DNA of 64,000 nucleotides from CAJXII01 sp965242915 (GTDB lineage Bacteria; Campylobacterota; Campylobacteria; Campylobacterales; Arcobacteraceae). The notes beneath the pieces were generated by a model. It searched no databases. It had not been told where the DNA came from and worked only from the letters and a program-made list of their open reading frames with translations. This document shows, one piece after another, positions 23,399 to 33,200 of this stretch; within the stretch, counting starts at the first letter, position 1, and each line of letters starts with the position of its first letter. The stretch lies in contig CBDETN010000024.1 of assembly GCA_965242915.1 (NCBI GenBank), positions 62,001 through 126,000 on the forward strand. The letters are read 5' to 3'. Made by a program: the position numbers and the translations under genes.

Positions 23399-26212
23399 AT
23401 GACAGATTCAATTAAAATCTTTAATGCAAATGAAAACAACTTAAAAAATGTAAGTTTAGAAATACCAAAAAATAAATTAATAGTTTTTACCGGACTTAGC
23501 GGCAGTGGTAAGTCAACTTTGGCTTTTGATACACTTTATGCTGAAGGGCAAAGGCGATATATAGAGTCTCTTAGTTCTTATGCCCGACAGTTTTTAGATA
23601 AAGTCGGTAAGCCTGATGTTGAAAGAATTGAGGGTCTGACTCCTGCTATTGCAATTGATCAGAAAACTACAAGTAAAAATCCGCGAAGTACAGTTGGAAC
23701 TATTACTGAAATATATGATTATTTAAGACTTCTTTATGCAAGAATCGGAAAACAACATTGTCATAAATGTGATAAACCTATATCTCAAATGTCAAGCAGT
23801 GATGTTATTGATCAAGTATTAAGTTTACCAACAAATTCTAAAATCGTAATTTTAGCACCTTTGGTAAACCGTAAAAAAGGTACTTTTGCAGATCTTTTTG
23901 AATCTTTACGTGGTAAAGGTTATGTACGAGCTATGGTTGACGGGGTGATGGTACGGCTTGATGAAGAGATAGAACTGGCTAAAACAAAAATGCACACTAT
24001 ACAAGTAGTTATGGATAGAGTTGTAGTAAAAGATGAAAACGCTCAAAGAATTGCTCAAAGTGTAGAAAAAGGTTTAAAAGAAAGTTTTGGGGAACTTGAA
24101 GTAAGTATTATTAATTATGAAGAAGTGGGTACGGAGCATCATATCCATTATAGTGAGCATATGGCTTGTTTTGATTGTAAAATTTCATTTGAACCGCTTG
24201 AACCTTTAAGTTTTTCTTTTAACAGCCCTAAGGGTGCTTGTACCACTTGTGATGGTTTGGGTATCCGTTATACCCTTGATATGAAAAAAGTTATTAATGA
24301 AGAGTTAAGTATAGAAGATGGTGCTGTACGAGTGATATACGGCTTTAATAAAGGATATTATTTTAAGATGATGAAAGGTTTTTGTGAAGCTGCATCAATC
24401 GATACAACTATACCATTTAAAGAACTTGAACCACATCAAAGAGGTGCAATACTTCACGGTGGAGTAGAAGATACAAAATTTACCTGGAAACGACATAGAT
24501 TAACAAGAAAATGGATGGGAATTGTAAGAATTGCCTATGATATGGTCAAAGATGAAAAAGATATGGCAGAATATATGACAGAAAAGATTTGTGACAGTTG
24601 TGATGGGCATAGATTAAAAGCTTCATCTTTGGCAGTTCAGGTTGCAAATAAAAATATCGCTTTAATACTTGATATGCCTATTGAGATCTCTCATTCTTTT
24701 TTTCAAGATGAAAAGAATTTTAAACATTTTAACAATAAAGAACAACTTATTTCAAAGCCAATCTTAAAAGAGATACGAGATAGAATTTATTTTCTTTATG
24801 ATGTAGGGTTAGGATATATTACACTTGGACGAGATGCAAGGACCATTAGTGGCGGGGAAGCTCAAAGGATTAGAGTTGCGTCGCAAATAGGTTCCGGACT
24901 TACCGGAGTTTTATATGTACTTGATGAGCCGAGTATTGGACTTCATGAAAGAGATACTCAAAAATTAATTAAAACTTTACGAGCATTACAAGAAAAAGGA
25001 AATACTGTAATAGTTGTTGAGCATGATAAAAAGACTATGGAATCAGCTGACTATATAGTTGATATTGGTCCATATGCAGGAGCTGGCGGTGGAGAGATTG
25101 TCTTTAATGGCACTATGAAACAATTGCTTAAATCAAAAACTTTGACAGCTCAATATTTGACAGGAGCTAAAACAATTGATTATTTTAAAGGCAGACCACA
25201 AGAAGATTTTATTCAAATCAATGATGTTAATGTAAATAATATTAAAGATTTAAGTGTCGGCATACCACTTAGAAATTTATGTGCAATTACCGGGGTTAGC
25301 GGAAGCGGTAAATCTTCATTAATCTTACAAACTTTACTGCCTGTTGCTAAAGAGTTGTTAAATCATGCAAGAAAAGTACATAAAATAGATGGTGTGAGTA
25401 TTGATGGTCTTAACAAACTGGATAAAGTGATTTACTTAGACCAAAGCCCTATTGGAAGAACACCAAGGTCAAATCCAGCAACATATACAGGTCTTATGGA
25501 TGAACTTAGAAAAATATTTGCAGAAACTAAAGAGAGTAAACTGCGAGGTTATGCCATTGGAAGATATAGTTTTAATGTCAAAGGCGGAAGATGTGAGAAG
25601 TGTCAAGGTGAAGGTGAGATAAAAATTGAGATGCACTTTTTACCGGATATTATGGTTAAATGTGATGATTGTCGAGGCGCTCGTTATAATCCGCAAACAT
25701 TAGAGATACTTTATCGAGGAAAATCTATAGCAGATGTTTTGGGTATGAGCGTTGATGTTGCTTTAGAATTTTTTGCCAAAGTACCTAAGCTATATGCTAA
25801 ATTAAAAACATTAAGTGATGTGGGGCTGGGATATATTACTCTAGGACAAAATGCAGTTACATTAAGCGGCGGTGAAGCACAAAGAATAAAATTAAGTAAA
25901 GAATTAAGCAAAAGAGATACAGGAAATACTTTATATATACTTGATGAACCTACCACGGGGCTTCATTTTGCAGATGTTGACAGATTAACTCAAGTACTTC
26001 ATCATCTTGTTGATTTAGGGAATAGTGTGATTGTAATTGAACATAATCTTGACATAGTTAAAAATGCTGATTATGTTATAGATATGGGACCTGAAGGCGG
26101 TAGCAAAGGTGGACAAATAATTGCAGAAGGAACCCCTCAGGATTTAGCTGACAATCATAAAGAAACAGGAAGTTATACAGGATTTTATTTAGCAAAAGAG
26201 TTAAATAATTAA
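23399..26212 (+). CDS. uvrA: Excinuclease ABC subunit A
   Basis: The 937-aa protein is the usual UvrA length. It has two ABC ATPase modules, each split by insertions: Walker A GLSGSGKST near residue 32 and GVSGSGKSS near 635; signatures TISGGEAQRIR and TLSGGEAQRIK; Walker B YVLDEPSIGL and YILDEPTTGL. Two Cys4 zinc sites are visible (CHKCDKP with CFDC...CTTCDG, and CEKCQGEG...CDDC). It recognises bulky DNA lesions and loads UvrB in nucleotide excision repair. The 3' end overlaps the convergent queA by 12 bp. No SOS-box-like site was recognised upstream. Confidence 0.98.
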   Translation: MTDSIKIFNANENNLKNVSLEIPKNKLIVFTGLSGSGKSTLAFDTLYAEGQRRYIESLSSYARQFLDKVGKPDVERIEGLTPAIAIDQKTTSKNPRSTVGTITEIYDYLRLLYARIGKQHCHKCDKPISQMSSSDVIDQVLSLPTNSKIVILAPLVNRKKGTFADLFESLRGKGYVRAMVDGVMVRLDEEIELAKTKMHTIQVVMDRVVVKDENAQRIAQSVEKGLKESFGELEVSIINYEEVGTEHHIHYSEHMACFDCKISFEPLEPLSFSFNSPKGACTTCDGLGIRYTLDMKKVINEELSIEDGAVRVIYGFNKGYYFKMMKGFCEAASIDTTIPFKELEPHQRGAILHGGVEDTKFTWKRHRLTRKWMGIVRIAYDMVKDEKDMAEYMTEKICDSCDGHRLKASSLAVQVANKNIALILDMPIEISHSFFQDEKNFKHFNNKEQLISKPILKEIRDRIYFLYDVGLGYITLGRDARTISGGEAQRIRVASQIGSGLTGVLYVLDEPSIGLHERDTQKLIKTLRALQEKGNTVIVVEHDKKTMESADYIVDIGPYAGAGGGEIVFNGTMKQLLKSKTLTAQYLTGAKTIDYFKGRPQEDFIQINDVNVNNIKDLSVGIPLRNLCAITGVSGSGKSSLILQTLLPVAKELLNHARKVHKIDGVSIDGLNKLDKVIYLDQSPIGRTPRSNPATYTGLMDELRKIFAETKESKLRGYAIGRYSFNVKGGRCEKCQGEGEIKIEMHFLPDIMVKCDDCRGARYNPQTLEILYRGKSIADVLGMSVDVALEFFAKVPKLYAKLKTLSDVGLGYITLGQNAVTLSGGEAQRIKLSKELSKRDTGNTLYILDEPTTGLHFADVDRLTQVLHHLVDLGNSVIVIEHNLDIVKNADYVIDMGPEGGSKGGQIIAEGTPQDLADNHKETGSYTGFYLAKELNN

Positions 26213-27214
26213 CATCCCGTCCCCATAAGAATAAAATCTATACTTTTGCTTTATAGCTTCTTTATATATCTCTAAAGTCTTTTTTACCCCTATAAATGAA
26301 GCTACAAGCATAATTAAGGTTGATTTTGGAAAGTGAAAGTTCGTAAGCAGATAATCTACTCTTTTTGGTTTATTTAAAGGGTTTAGAAATATATTTGCTT
26401 CGCCGCTAGATTGTTTGGTTTGATAATAATATTCAATGGTTCTAGTAACTGTCGTACCAACTGCCAAAATCTTTTTGTCACTATTTATAATATCTTGTGA
26501 AGCTGATGGTATTTCAAAATATTCACTGTGCATAGGATGGTTAAGTATATCTTCACATTCTACAGGTTTAAAAGTACCAGCCCCTACATGCAAAGTCAAA
26601 TATGAAGTTTCATATTTTTCTTTTAACTCTTTTAGTAATTTAGGTGTGAAGTGTAAAGATGCTGTTGGAGCTGCTACTGCACCATAGTTACAAGCCCATA
26701 ATGTTTGATAATCTTGGTTATCTTCTTTTTCATCTTTTCTATCTATGTAAGGGGGCAATGGAATATGACCTATATCATTTAAAACTTCAACCAATGATAA
26801 AAAGTCTAAGACTATATCATCTTTAAAAAATTGTACCACCCTGCTCCCATCTTCTAAAAGTTCTAAAACTTTACAGGTTAAATCATCATTAAATGATAAA
26901 ATAGTATCAATATGTACTTTTCCCTTTATATAGCAAGAAAAAGTATTGTTTTCTAAAGGTCTGTTTAAAAGTAATTCTACTTTTCCGCCAGTAGGTTTAG
27001 TTCCAAATATTCTAGCTTTTATCACTTTTGTATCATTAAACAGTATTGATGTATCATCTGGTATGAAGTCTAAGATATGTTCAAAAGTCGTGTGTGTAAT
27101 AGTTTGTGTAGTTCTGTTATATACCAAAAGTTTAGCACTTGAAGCCGGATAAACAGGCTTAAAGGCTATTAATTCTTTTGGTAAATTATAATCGTAAGTG
27201 GAGGTTTTAGTCAT
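26201..27214 (-). CDS. queA: S-adenosylmethionine:tRNA ribosyltransferase-isomerase
   Basis: A 337-aa protein from ATG at 27214 (a longer frame from 27241 overlaps tatC further and lacks support). QueA motifs include YDYNLPKELIAF, PASSAKLLV, an LHVGAGTFKPV segment and a TNFHFPKSTLIMLV segment. It adds the ribosyl part of SAM to 7-aminomethyl-7-deazaguanine in tRNA to form epoxyqueuosine. It overlaps the tatC stop by 8 bp, so it is the last gene of a tatB-tatC-queA transcript, and converges with uvrA. Confidence 0.96.
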   Translation of the reverse strand: MTKTSTYDYNLPKELIAFKPVYPASSAKLLVYNRTTQTITHTTFEHILDFIPDDTSILFNDTKVIKARIFGTKPTGGKVELLLNRPLENNTFSCYIKGKVHIDTILSFNDDLTCKVLELLEDGSRVVQFFKDDIVLDFLSLVEVLNDIGHIPLPPYIDRKDEKEDNQDYQTLWACNYGAVAAPTASLHFTPKLLKELKEKYETSYLTLHVGAGTFKPVECEDILNHPMHSEYFEIPSASQDIINSDKKILAVGTTVTRTIEYYYQTKQSSGEANIFLNPLNKPKRVDYLLTNFHFPKSTLIMLVASFIGVKKTLEIYKEAIKQKYRFYSYGDGMLII

Positions 27215-27950
27215 CCTCTTCTTCAGTATCCTCTTCCTCATCTTTTGCTGGATTAAAAGTTTTAGCTACTAAAATAGAAACACCATATAAGATTATCAGT
27301 GGTCCTGCCATTAAAAATTGAGTCAATATATCTGGCGGAGTTAAAAGTGCAGATAAAACGAAAATTAAAATAATTGCGTATTTAAAAAAGTCTTTTAACA
27401 TTCTATCATCTACAAGTCCTACAACTGCTAGAAAAAATGTAATTACCGGCAACTCAAATGCAATCCCAAATCCAAAAAGAAGTTTAGTGAAAAATCCAAC
27501 ATATTTACCAATACTAGGTAGAACAGTTACAACGGTACTACCAAAATTAATTAAAAAATCAAATCCAAACGGTACAACTATATAGTAAGCAAATGAGGTA
27601 CCAACCAAAAACATTAGCGTAGCAAAAAATACAAAAGGAAATACGAATTTTTTCTCATTTTCATAAAGTCCAGGGGCAACAAAAAGCCATAATTGCCAAA
27701 ATATAACTGGAAGTGTAAGTAAAAACCCACTAAAGAAAGCAACTTTAAGTGCTGTGAAGAATGTCTCTTGTACTTCAATAGCAACCATATAAGACCCTTC
27801 AGGCAAAACAGCTTCAACAGGTACCATCATCCATTTTAAAATTGGTTCATATACTGCAAAACAGGCAAAAAATGCCACTACTAGAGTAATACTGATTATT
27901 ACTAATCTTTTTCGTAATTCTGCAATATGTGGTTTTAAATCGTTAAACAT
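27207..27950 (-). CDS. tatC: Sec-independent protein translocase TatC
   Basis: A 247-aa, six-helix membrane protein beginning DLKPHIAELRKRL, the conserved cytoplasmic N-terminal motif that contacts twin-arginine signals, with an FPFVFFATLMFLVG segment and the ...LLTPPDILTQ loop near the end. The C-terminus is an acidic tail (DEEEDTEEEDD). It forms the receptor of the Tat system with TatB. Its ATG overlaps the tatB stop (TAATG), so the two are coupled. Confidence 0.97.
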   Translation of the reverse strand: MFNDLKPHIAELRKRLVIISITLVVAFFACFAVYEPILKWMMVPVEAVLPEGSYMVAIEVQETFFTALKVAFFSGFLLTLPVIFWQLWLFVAPGLYENEKKFVFPFVFFATLMFLVGTSFAYYIVVPFGFDFLINFGSTVVTVLPSIGKYVGFFTKLLFGFGIAFELPVITFFLAVVGLVDDRMLKDFFKYAIILIFVLSALLTPPDILTQFLMAGPLIILYGVSILVAKTFNPAKDEEEDTEEEDD

Positions 27951-28333
27951 TAAACTTCCTCACTAGATAAAGAAATTTTTGCTTTTTTTGCTTTTTTGCT
28001 TTTAGGTTCTTTAGTTTTAGGTTCTTTAGTTTTAGCTTTTGGTGCATTATCTTCAATATCATCCATTGACCTATCTGAATTTATAGAATCTAAATCTATT
28101 TTTGCTAAATTTGTCACATCTCCAACACTTGCTTTAAACTCTTCAGCTTGTTGTTTCATCTCAGAAATCTTTAATTCTGAATCAATAGTTGCTTTTGCTT
28201 CATCAATCCCACTTTTAAATTTTTTAAAAAATTTTGCAATATCAACCAGTGCACTTGGTAATTTTTCAGGTCCTAAAGCTATAATACCAACTATCAGTAC
28301 TAAAAATATCTCCATAAAGCCCATTCCAAACAT
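27950..28333 (-). CDS. tatB: Sec-independent protein translocase TatB
   Basis: Begins MFGMGFMEIFLVLIVG with one membrane helix, the hinge ALGPEKLP, an amphipathic helix and a long Lys/Pro-rich tail (KTKEPKTKEPKSKKAKK). I chose ATG at 28333 over the TTG at 28345 because GGAG falls inside that longer frame, 7 bp before the ATG, and the family starts with MFGMGF. TatB links TatC to TatA; no tatA is visible in this window. Confidence 0.95.
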   Translation of the reverse strand: MFGMGFMEIFLVLIVGIIALGPEKLPSALVDIAKFFKKFKSGIDEAKATIDSELKISEMKQQAEEFKASVGDVTNLAKIDLDSINSDRSMDDIEDNAPKAKTKEPKTKEPKSKKAKKAKISLSSEEV

Positions 28334-28370
28334 ATATAACTCCAAATAAATTAATTTTATAAAATATGAG

Positions 28371-28398
28371 GGATTTTATCTAATTTTTGATAAAATCC
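28371..28398. promoter_or_regulatory. Inverted repeat between divergent tatB and J-domain gene
   Basis: A perfect 10-bp inverted repeat: GGATTTTATC (28371-28380), 8-bp spacer, GATAAAATCC (28389-28398). Each arm contains a TAAAAT-like -10 box, one pointing each way, so this is most likely a pair of divergent promoters; it could also bind a dimeric regulator. Confidence 0.4.
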
Positions 28399-28426
28399 AT
28401 CTTCAAGAAAAACTATTGGGATAAAA

Positions 28427-29179
28427 ATGAAACTATTAATATTAATTATCGTGGGATTTATTTTCTATATGATAAATCGCGGATATAGAGCAGAAGACTT
28501 TAAAAATATAAAAATTGATACAAAACAAAAACTACAGGGTGATTTAGCAGAGCATGAAGGTGGCTTGTTAATAGCATTGATGGCAAAAGTTGCAAAAGCA
28601 GACGGTCATGTATGTGAACTTGAAGCTGAACTTTTAAGTCATACTTTTACAGATATTTCATCACATTTTGAAAATAGTGAAGATATACGAAATCAGTTAA
28701 AAGAGATTTATAAAAAAGAGATGAAAAGTTTTGATAATACAGTTGAAATTTGTCAAAAATACTTGAAACTTACAAAAAGAGACTATACGAAGCGATTAAG
28801 AGTTATGGAATATCTTTTAAATCTAGCTTTTATTGATGCTGATTTTAGCAAAACTGAATTTATGATTACAGAAGATATAGCAAATACTTTAGAGATAAAA
28901 AGAGCTGATTTTGAAAGATTAGTAGCTCAGTTTGAACAGTTTTATACGCAGCATAAAAACAATAAAGTTGAAACTTTAAGAAATGCTTATGAGATTTTAG
29001 GCGCAAATCAAAGTGATGACATCTCAACAATTAAAAAGAAATATAGAAGTTTGGTTAAAGAAAATCATCCAGATATAATCACGGGTCAAGGAGCTGAACA
29101 ATCAATAATTGATCAAGCAACAGCAAAGCTTCAAGAGATAAATGAAGCTTATGAATTAATAAAAAAAGAAAAAAAATAA
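28427..29179 (+). CDS. TerB/DjlA-like J-domain protein
   Basis: The 250-aa protein has a short N-terminal membrane helix (LLILIIVGFIFYMI), a TerB-like helical domain (LLIALMAKVAKADGHV, ~40-165) and a C-terminal J domain (NAYEILGANQSDDISTIKKK, with the motif given as HPD in ENHPDI). The order matches membrane-anchored DjlA co-chaperones, which stimulate DnaK ATPase at the inner membrane. The next gene starts immediately after the stop, suggesting co-transcription. Confidence 0.85.
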   Translation: MKLLILIIVGFIFYMINRGYRAEDFKNIKIDTKQKLQGDLAEHEGGLLIALMAKVAKADGHVCELEAELLSHTFTDISSHFENSEDIRNQLKEIYKKEMKSFDNTVEICQKYLKLTKRDYTKRLRVMEYLLNLAFIDADFSKTEFMITEDIANTLEIKRADFERLVAQFEQFYTQHKNNKVETLRNAYEILGANQSDDISTIKKKYRSLVKENHPDIITGQGAEQSIIDQATAKLQEINEAYELIKKEKK

Positions 29180-29404
29180 ATGGCGCAGTTTCAACATAGT
29201 TACGAAGTGTGTTCATGTAAGCATGTAGCTTTAGGTGAAATAATACATGCTATCAAAGAAGAAGGTGCAAAAACAGTAGATGATATAGGTGATATAACAG
29301 ATGCAGGAACTGCGTGCGGATGCTGTAAAAGTGCCGAAGATGATTTTGGAACTCCTAAAATGGAACTGTATCTAGACCAAATTTTAAAGAAGTTTGTAAA
29401 ATAA
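29180..29404 (+). CDS. BFD-like [2Fe-2S] protein
   Basis: A 74-aa protein with cysteines in CSC near the start and CGCC in the C-terminal half (TACGCCKS), spaced as in bacterioferritin-associated ferredoxin/NifU-central-type [2Fe-2S] domains. The partner is not evident. It starts directly at the end of the J-domain gene and its stop overlaps the next start by 1 bp. Confidence 0.8.
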   Translation: MAQFQHSYEVCSCKHVALGEIIHAIKEEGAKTVDDIGDITDAGTACGCCKSAEDDFGTPKMELYLDQILKKFVK

Positions 29405-29631
29405 TGATAAATCAACAACAAAAAGAAACAAGAGAAGATTTAATAATTCAAATTAAACATCTTATTAGTGTAACAGGCGAAGAGGTTCAAATAAATCCAA
29501 AATTTTTAGATTTTTTTCAATATGATGAATTATTAGAAACTAGAGATAGCTTAGAATATAAAAAAATTCATCAAGATGAGATTACAAATGATTATCTTGA
29601 TGAGTTATATGAAAAGCATACTAAAAGTTAA
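29404..29631 (+). CDS. Small hypothetical protein
   Basis: A 75-aa acidic, hydrophilic protein without membrane segments or recognisable motif. A TAATG overlap with the Fe-S protein gene indicates one transcript. Probably a real gene because of coupling and because the frame fills the space exactly before the btuB leader. Confidence 0.65.
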   Translation: MINQQQKETREDLIIQIKHLISVTGEEVQINPKFLDFFQYDELLETRDSLEYKKIHQDEITNDYLDELYEKHTKS

Positions 29632-29892
29632 ATTTGAGTAAAATCCCGTTATGAAGCACTTAAAAGGTTATGGTAAACAATACTTCTCATTAGCAATCAT
29701 TGCTATGTATTCTACTGTTAATAAACTGTGTAAAGCAGATAATAATTTTCAGTACCATTTAAAAGCCTTTGAATATCTACAACCGAGTCAAGCACCACCC
29801 TACTCTAATTTTAATTATTAATTATTAATAAATAACATACACACATCGCAAAGCGATTTGATTCATAAAATTAAAATTATATAGGAAATACA
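29632..29892 (+). promoter_or_regulatory. Long leader region upstream of the cobalamin operon
   Basis: This 261-bp gap contains a TAAAAT -10-like box (29637-29642) that would give a ~240-nt leader before btuB. Inside are segments that loosely recall cobalamin riboswitch elements (CTACTGTTAA near 29713; GCCTTTGAATATCTACAACC near 29765), but the match is weak. A 56-codon frame (29651-29821) also spans it, with its ATG too close to the -10 for a normal ribosome site. A hairpin ATCGC-AAA-GCGAT lies at 29845-29857. ATAGGAAA (29881-29888) is the btuB ribosome site. Confidence 0.35.
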
Positions 29893-31707
29893 ATGACAAA
29901 AAAAATTAAAATTAGTTTATTGGCTAATTTATTAATGGTTACAATAATTAATGCAAATGACCTTGGTACTATTACAGTAACAAGTGCTACAAAAACAACA
30001 CAATCAATTCAAGATGTAACATCAAATATAAATGTAATTACAAGTGCAGAGCTTGAAGAAAAACATTATACAACAGTAGCGCAAGCTTTAAATAGTATTG
30101 CAGGTATTAGTTTTACTTCAAACGGGGTATTAGGTAAATCTACTTCTGTAAGAGTTAGAGGTATGGATAGTAAAAGAATATTGGTACTAATTGATGGAAT
30201 TAGATATAACGATATCACAGGTTTAAGTGGTGCTCCATTTGAACATTTAATGATTTGGGATATTGAACAAATTGAAGTTGTAAAAGGTGCACAATCCGGT
30301 ATTTGGGGTGCTGATGCAACTGCCGGTGTTATCAATATCATAACAAAAGCTGCTAAAAAAGGACTTCACGGAAATGTAAATATAGAATACGGAAGCTTTA
30401 ATACTAAAAAATATGGAGCAACCGCTTCATATAAAGAAGATAAATATTATTTTAAAGTTAGTTCTCAAAAAATTAGTAATGATGGATTTACAGCTAAAGC
30501 GACAAAAGGTATAGATATAGATACGCTAGAAGATGATGGGTATAAAAATACTACCACTTCTATAAAATTTGGATACAAGATAGACGAAGCAAATAAAGTA
30601 GATATTTCACATACAATTATAGATGCAAGAAGCGAATATGACGGTTCAAATGATGCTTTGGATACAACACATTCAACTACAAATGATAAGTTTACATCAA
30701 TCAATTTTAATCATATTGATAGCTTTAATGAATTAGATATTTATGCAAAGAAATCAGATTTTGACAGGGACTCAATTGATTCTCAAAATAGTTCACATTA
30801 TAGATATGACGGGTCTGTAAATGAATATGGATTTAAATCAAAAATAGATTACAATAACAATGATTTTTTAATCTGGGGAAGTGACTATAAAATCTTTGAA
30901 CATAAAAATGATATAAATGAGAAATATAAAAACAAAAGTATATTTATTACAAATAATAATATTTTTGAGGGTATTATCGGAGGAAAAACAGTATTTACAC
31001 AATCTTTGAGAAAAGATAATTATGATAAGTTCAATGATAAACTTACTGGAAAATTAGGACTTAAACACTTTCATAAAAATATAAATGATTTTACAACAAG
31101 TATGAATTATGGTACGGCTTATAATGTACCAACACTATATAATTTATATAATCAACCAACATGGACTCAAGTTAATCCAGAAAGTACAAAATCATTTGAC
31201 ATTACGGCTCAATATAAAAATATAAAATTTACATATTTTAATAATAAGATTCATGACATGATTCAATATAAAGACTGGGCAAGTGGATATGAGAATTTAT
31301 CCGGTGTTACAATTCTTAAAGGTTATGAATTTGAATATAGTGCTATTCTAAACGAAGATACTTTATTATTTGCAAACTATACTAAACTTGATGCAAAAGA
31401 TAAAGACGGTAAAGATTTAAGAAGAAGAGTGAAAGATAATATTAAATTAGGTATCGATTATTATGGTATTGAAAATCACCATTTAAATATAAATGGTGAG
31501 TATGTAGGGGAGCGATTTGATGATACTGCTAAAACAATACAGACTGGTCACTATACAGTTTGGAATTTTGTAGCAAATTATGATTGGCATAATAACAATA
31601 CAACATTTATAAAAATTGATAATATAACAAATAAATATTATCAAACAGTTGATGGTTTTGCTACATCTCCAAGAGCATTTTATATAGGACATAAAATTGT
31701 TTTTTAG
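29893..31707 (+). CDS. btuB: TonB-dependent cobalamin receptor BtuB
   Basis: The 604-aa protein has a signal peptide (to around NANDLGTI), a TonB box region, a plug domain (SVRVRGMDSKRILVLIDGI; GAQSGIWGADATAGVINIIT) and an outer-membrane beta barrel ending in an aromatic-rich strand with terminal Phe (YIGHKIVF). The plug and overall length fit BtuB. The cobalamin substrate is supported by the btuFDC-like and cob genes that follow. It overlaps the next gene by 11 bp. Confidence 0.9.
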   Translation: MTKKIKISLLANLLMVTIINANDLGTITVTSATKTTQSIQDVTSNINVITSAELEEKHYTTVAQALNSIAGISFTSNGVLGKSTSVRVRGMDSKRILVLIDGIRYNDITGLSGAPFEHLMIWDIEQIEVVKGAQSGIWGADATAGVINIITKAAKKGLHGNVNIEYGSFNTKKYGATASYKEDKYYFKVSSQKISNDGFTAKATKGIDIDTLEDDGYKNTTTSIKFGYKIDEANKVDISHTIIDARSEYDGSNDALDTTHSTTNDKFTSINFNHIDSFNELDIYAKKSDFDRDSIDSQNSSHYRYDGSVNEYGFKSKIDYNNNDFLIWGSDYKIFEHKNDINEKYKNKSIFITNNNIFEGIIGGKTVFTQSLRKDNYDKFNDKLTGKLGLKHFHKNINDFTTSMNYGTAYNVPTLYNLYNQPTWTQVNPESTKSFDITAQYKNIKFTYFNNKIHDMIQYKDWASGYENLSGVTILKGYEFEYSAILNEDTLLFANYTKLDAKDKDGKDLRRRVKDNIKLGIDYYGIENHHLNINGEYVGERFDDTAKTIQTGHYTVWNFVANYDWHNNNTTFIKIDNITNKYYQTVDGFATSPRAFYIGHKIVF

Positions 31708-32524
31708 ACTATTCTTAGCAGCTATATTTAGTATACAGCTTAGTGCTTATGATAGAATAATAGCACTAAGCCCATCTATAAATGAGATAATTTATGCTTT
31801 GGGTGATGGTGATAAAATAGTAGGTAATACTACTTTTTGTAACTATCCCGAAGATGCAAAGAATAAAACTAAAGTTGGGGGATATTTCGCTCCATCTTTA
31901 GAAAAGATCATAAGTCTAAAACCAGATATTGTAATTATGCAAAGCAGTAGTATTAAATTATCTCAGAAGCTAAATAAACTTGGAATTAAAACTAAAATTG
32001 TAAAATTAAAGAGATTGGAAGATATTAAGAATACTATTAAAAATATTGGTTTAATTTTAGATAAACAACCACAGGCCAAATCAATATTAGATGATTTAGA
32101 AAATAAACTAAATAAAACCAAACAAATAGTACAAAATAAAAAGATTTTAATAGTAATAGGACACAATTTAAAACTTGATAAAAGGATTTTTGTAGTTGGT
32201 CAAAATTTATATTTTAATGATATTATTAATAACAGTGGAAATATAAATGCTTTTCAAAGCAAAAAAGCCGGGCAGCCAATACTTAATTTGGAAAATATAA
32301 TCGCAACAAATCCAGATATAGTAATACTTTTAGCACCATATACCAAGAAAAAAGGTTTAACCAAAGAGGAGTTAATCAAACCTTGGTTGAAGTTACCTGT
32401 AAATGTAGCTAAAACAAAAGCTATTTATGTATTGGATAAAGATTATGCAGGAATTTCAAGTGATAGGCTGCGATTGTTTTTAGATGATTTTAAAGGGTAT
32501 TTAGTTGATGCTAAAAATAGATAA
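31697..32524 (+). CDS. btuF: Periplasmic cobalamin-binding protein
   Basis: The 275-aa protein has a signal peptide (RLFLAAIFSIQLSAYD) and the class III binding-protein fold: RIIALSPSINEIIYALGDG, VGGYFAPSLEKIISLKPDIV, GQNLYFNDIINNSGN. The TTG start inside the btuB end has no clear ribosome site, so translation probably depends on coupling. It passes vitamin B12 or corrinoids to the BtuCD importer. Confidence 0.87.
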   Translation: MFFRLFLAAIFSIQLSAYDRIIALSPSINEIIYALGDGDKIVGNTTFCNYPEDAKNKTKVGGYFAPSLEKIISLKPDIVIMQSSSIKLSQKLNKLGIKTKIVKLKRLEDIKNTIKNIGLILDKQPQAKSILDDLENKLNKTKQIVQNKKILIVIGHNLKLDKRIFVVGQNLYFNDIINNSGNINAFQSKKAGQPILNLENIIATNPDIVILLAPYTKKKGLTKEELIKPWLKLPVNVAKTKAIYVLDKDYAGISSDRLRLFLDDFKGYLVDAKNR

Positions 32525-33200
32525 TTATTCAAACTATATATTGAAAAATATATCATTTAGCCTTGACAATAACAACCTTATTATTTTAGGTTCAAACGGC
32601 TCAGGTAAAACAACACTGGCTCGTGTTTTGAGTGGCTTAATATCAAGTGATACAGTAAGTTGTGAAGATAAAAATCCTTCACAACTTTACGGAAGTGCCA
32701 GAACTAAATTGATTAATTATATCCCTGTAGGGCTTGATATATTTGATGAGTTTATTGATGTGTTAGAGTTTTTAGAGTTGAATTGTTTGTATGGTAATCA
32801 TTCTGTTGATGAGGTTCTTGAACTTTTAAATATTAGTTATCTTAAAAATAAATCTTGTAAACATTTAAGTAGTGGGGAAGCTCAGCTGACACTGATGGCC
32901 GGCTCTATATTACATAATGCTAAATTTACAATATTTGATGAACTTACAAGTAATCTTGACCCTAGAAGAGTTAAAATGGTTTATGAGTTATTAAAAAATG
33001 AACAGCTTTTACAACATAAAGTTATCATAACTCACAACCTAAATTTAGCTTTTAAATTAGGATACGATATATTGTTTTTAGAAGATGGCAAAATTAAGTT
33101 TTTTGGTTCTAATGATGAGTTTTTTAACAGTGATAATTTAGATATGTTTTTCAATAAAAGTGTACGAAGAATTAACAATCATATAGTAGTAGATTTATGA
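32508..33200 (+). CDS. btuD: Corrinoid ABC importer ATPase
   Basis: ABC ATPase with Walker A GSNGSGKTTL, signature LSSGEAQLTL and Walker B FTIFDELTSNLD. At ~230 aa it is on the short side for this family. ATG at 32508 is preferred to TTG 3 bp earlier. It overlaps btuF by 17 bp and btuC by 4 bp. Function assigned from position between btuF and btuC; on sequence alone it could serve iron-siderophore uptake. Confidence 0.85.
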   Translation: MLKIDNYSNYILKNISFSLDNNNLIILGSNGSGKTTLARVLSGLISSDTVSCEDKNPSQLYGSARTKLINYIPVGLDIFDEFIDVLEFLELNCLYGNHSVDEVLELLNISYLKNKSCKHLSSGEAQLTLMAGSILHNAKFTIFDELTSNLDPRRVKMVYELLKNEQLLQHKVIITHNLNLAFKLGYDILFLEDGKIKFFGSNDEFFNSDNLDMFFNKSVRRINNHIVVDL

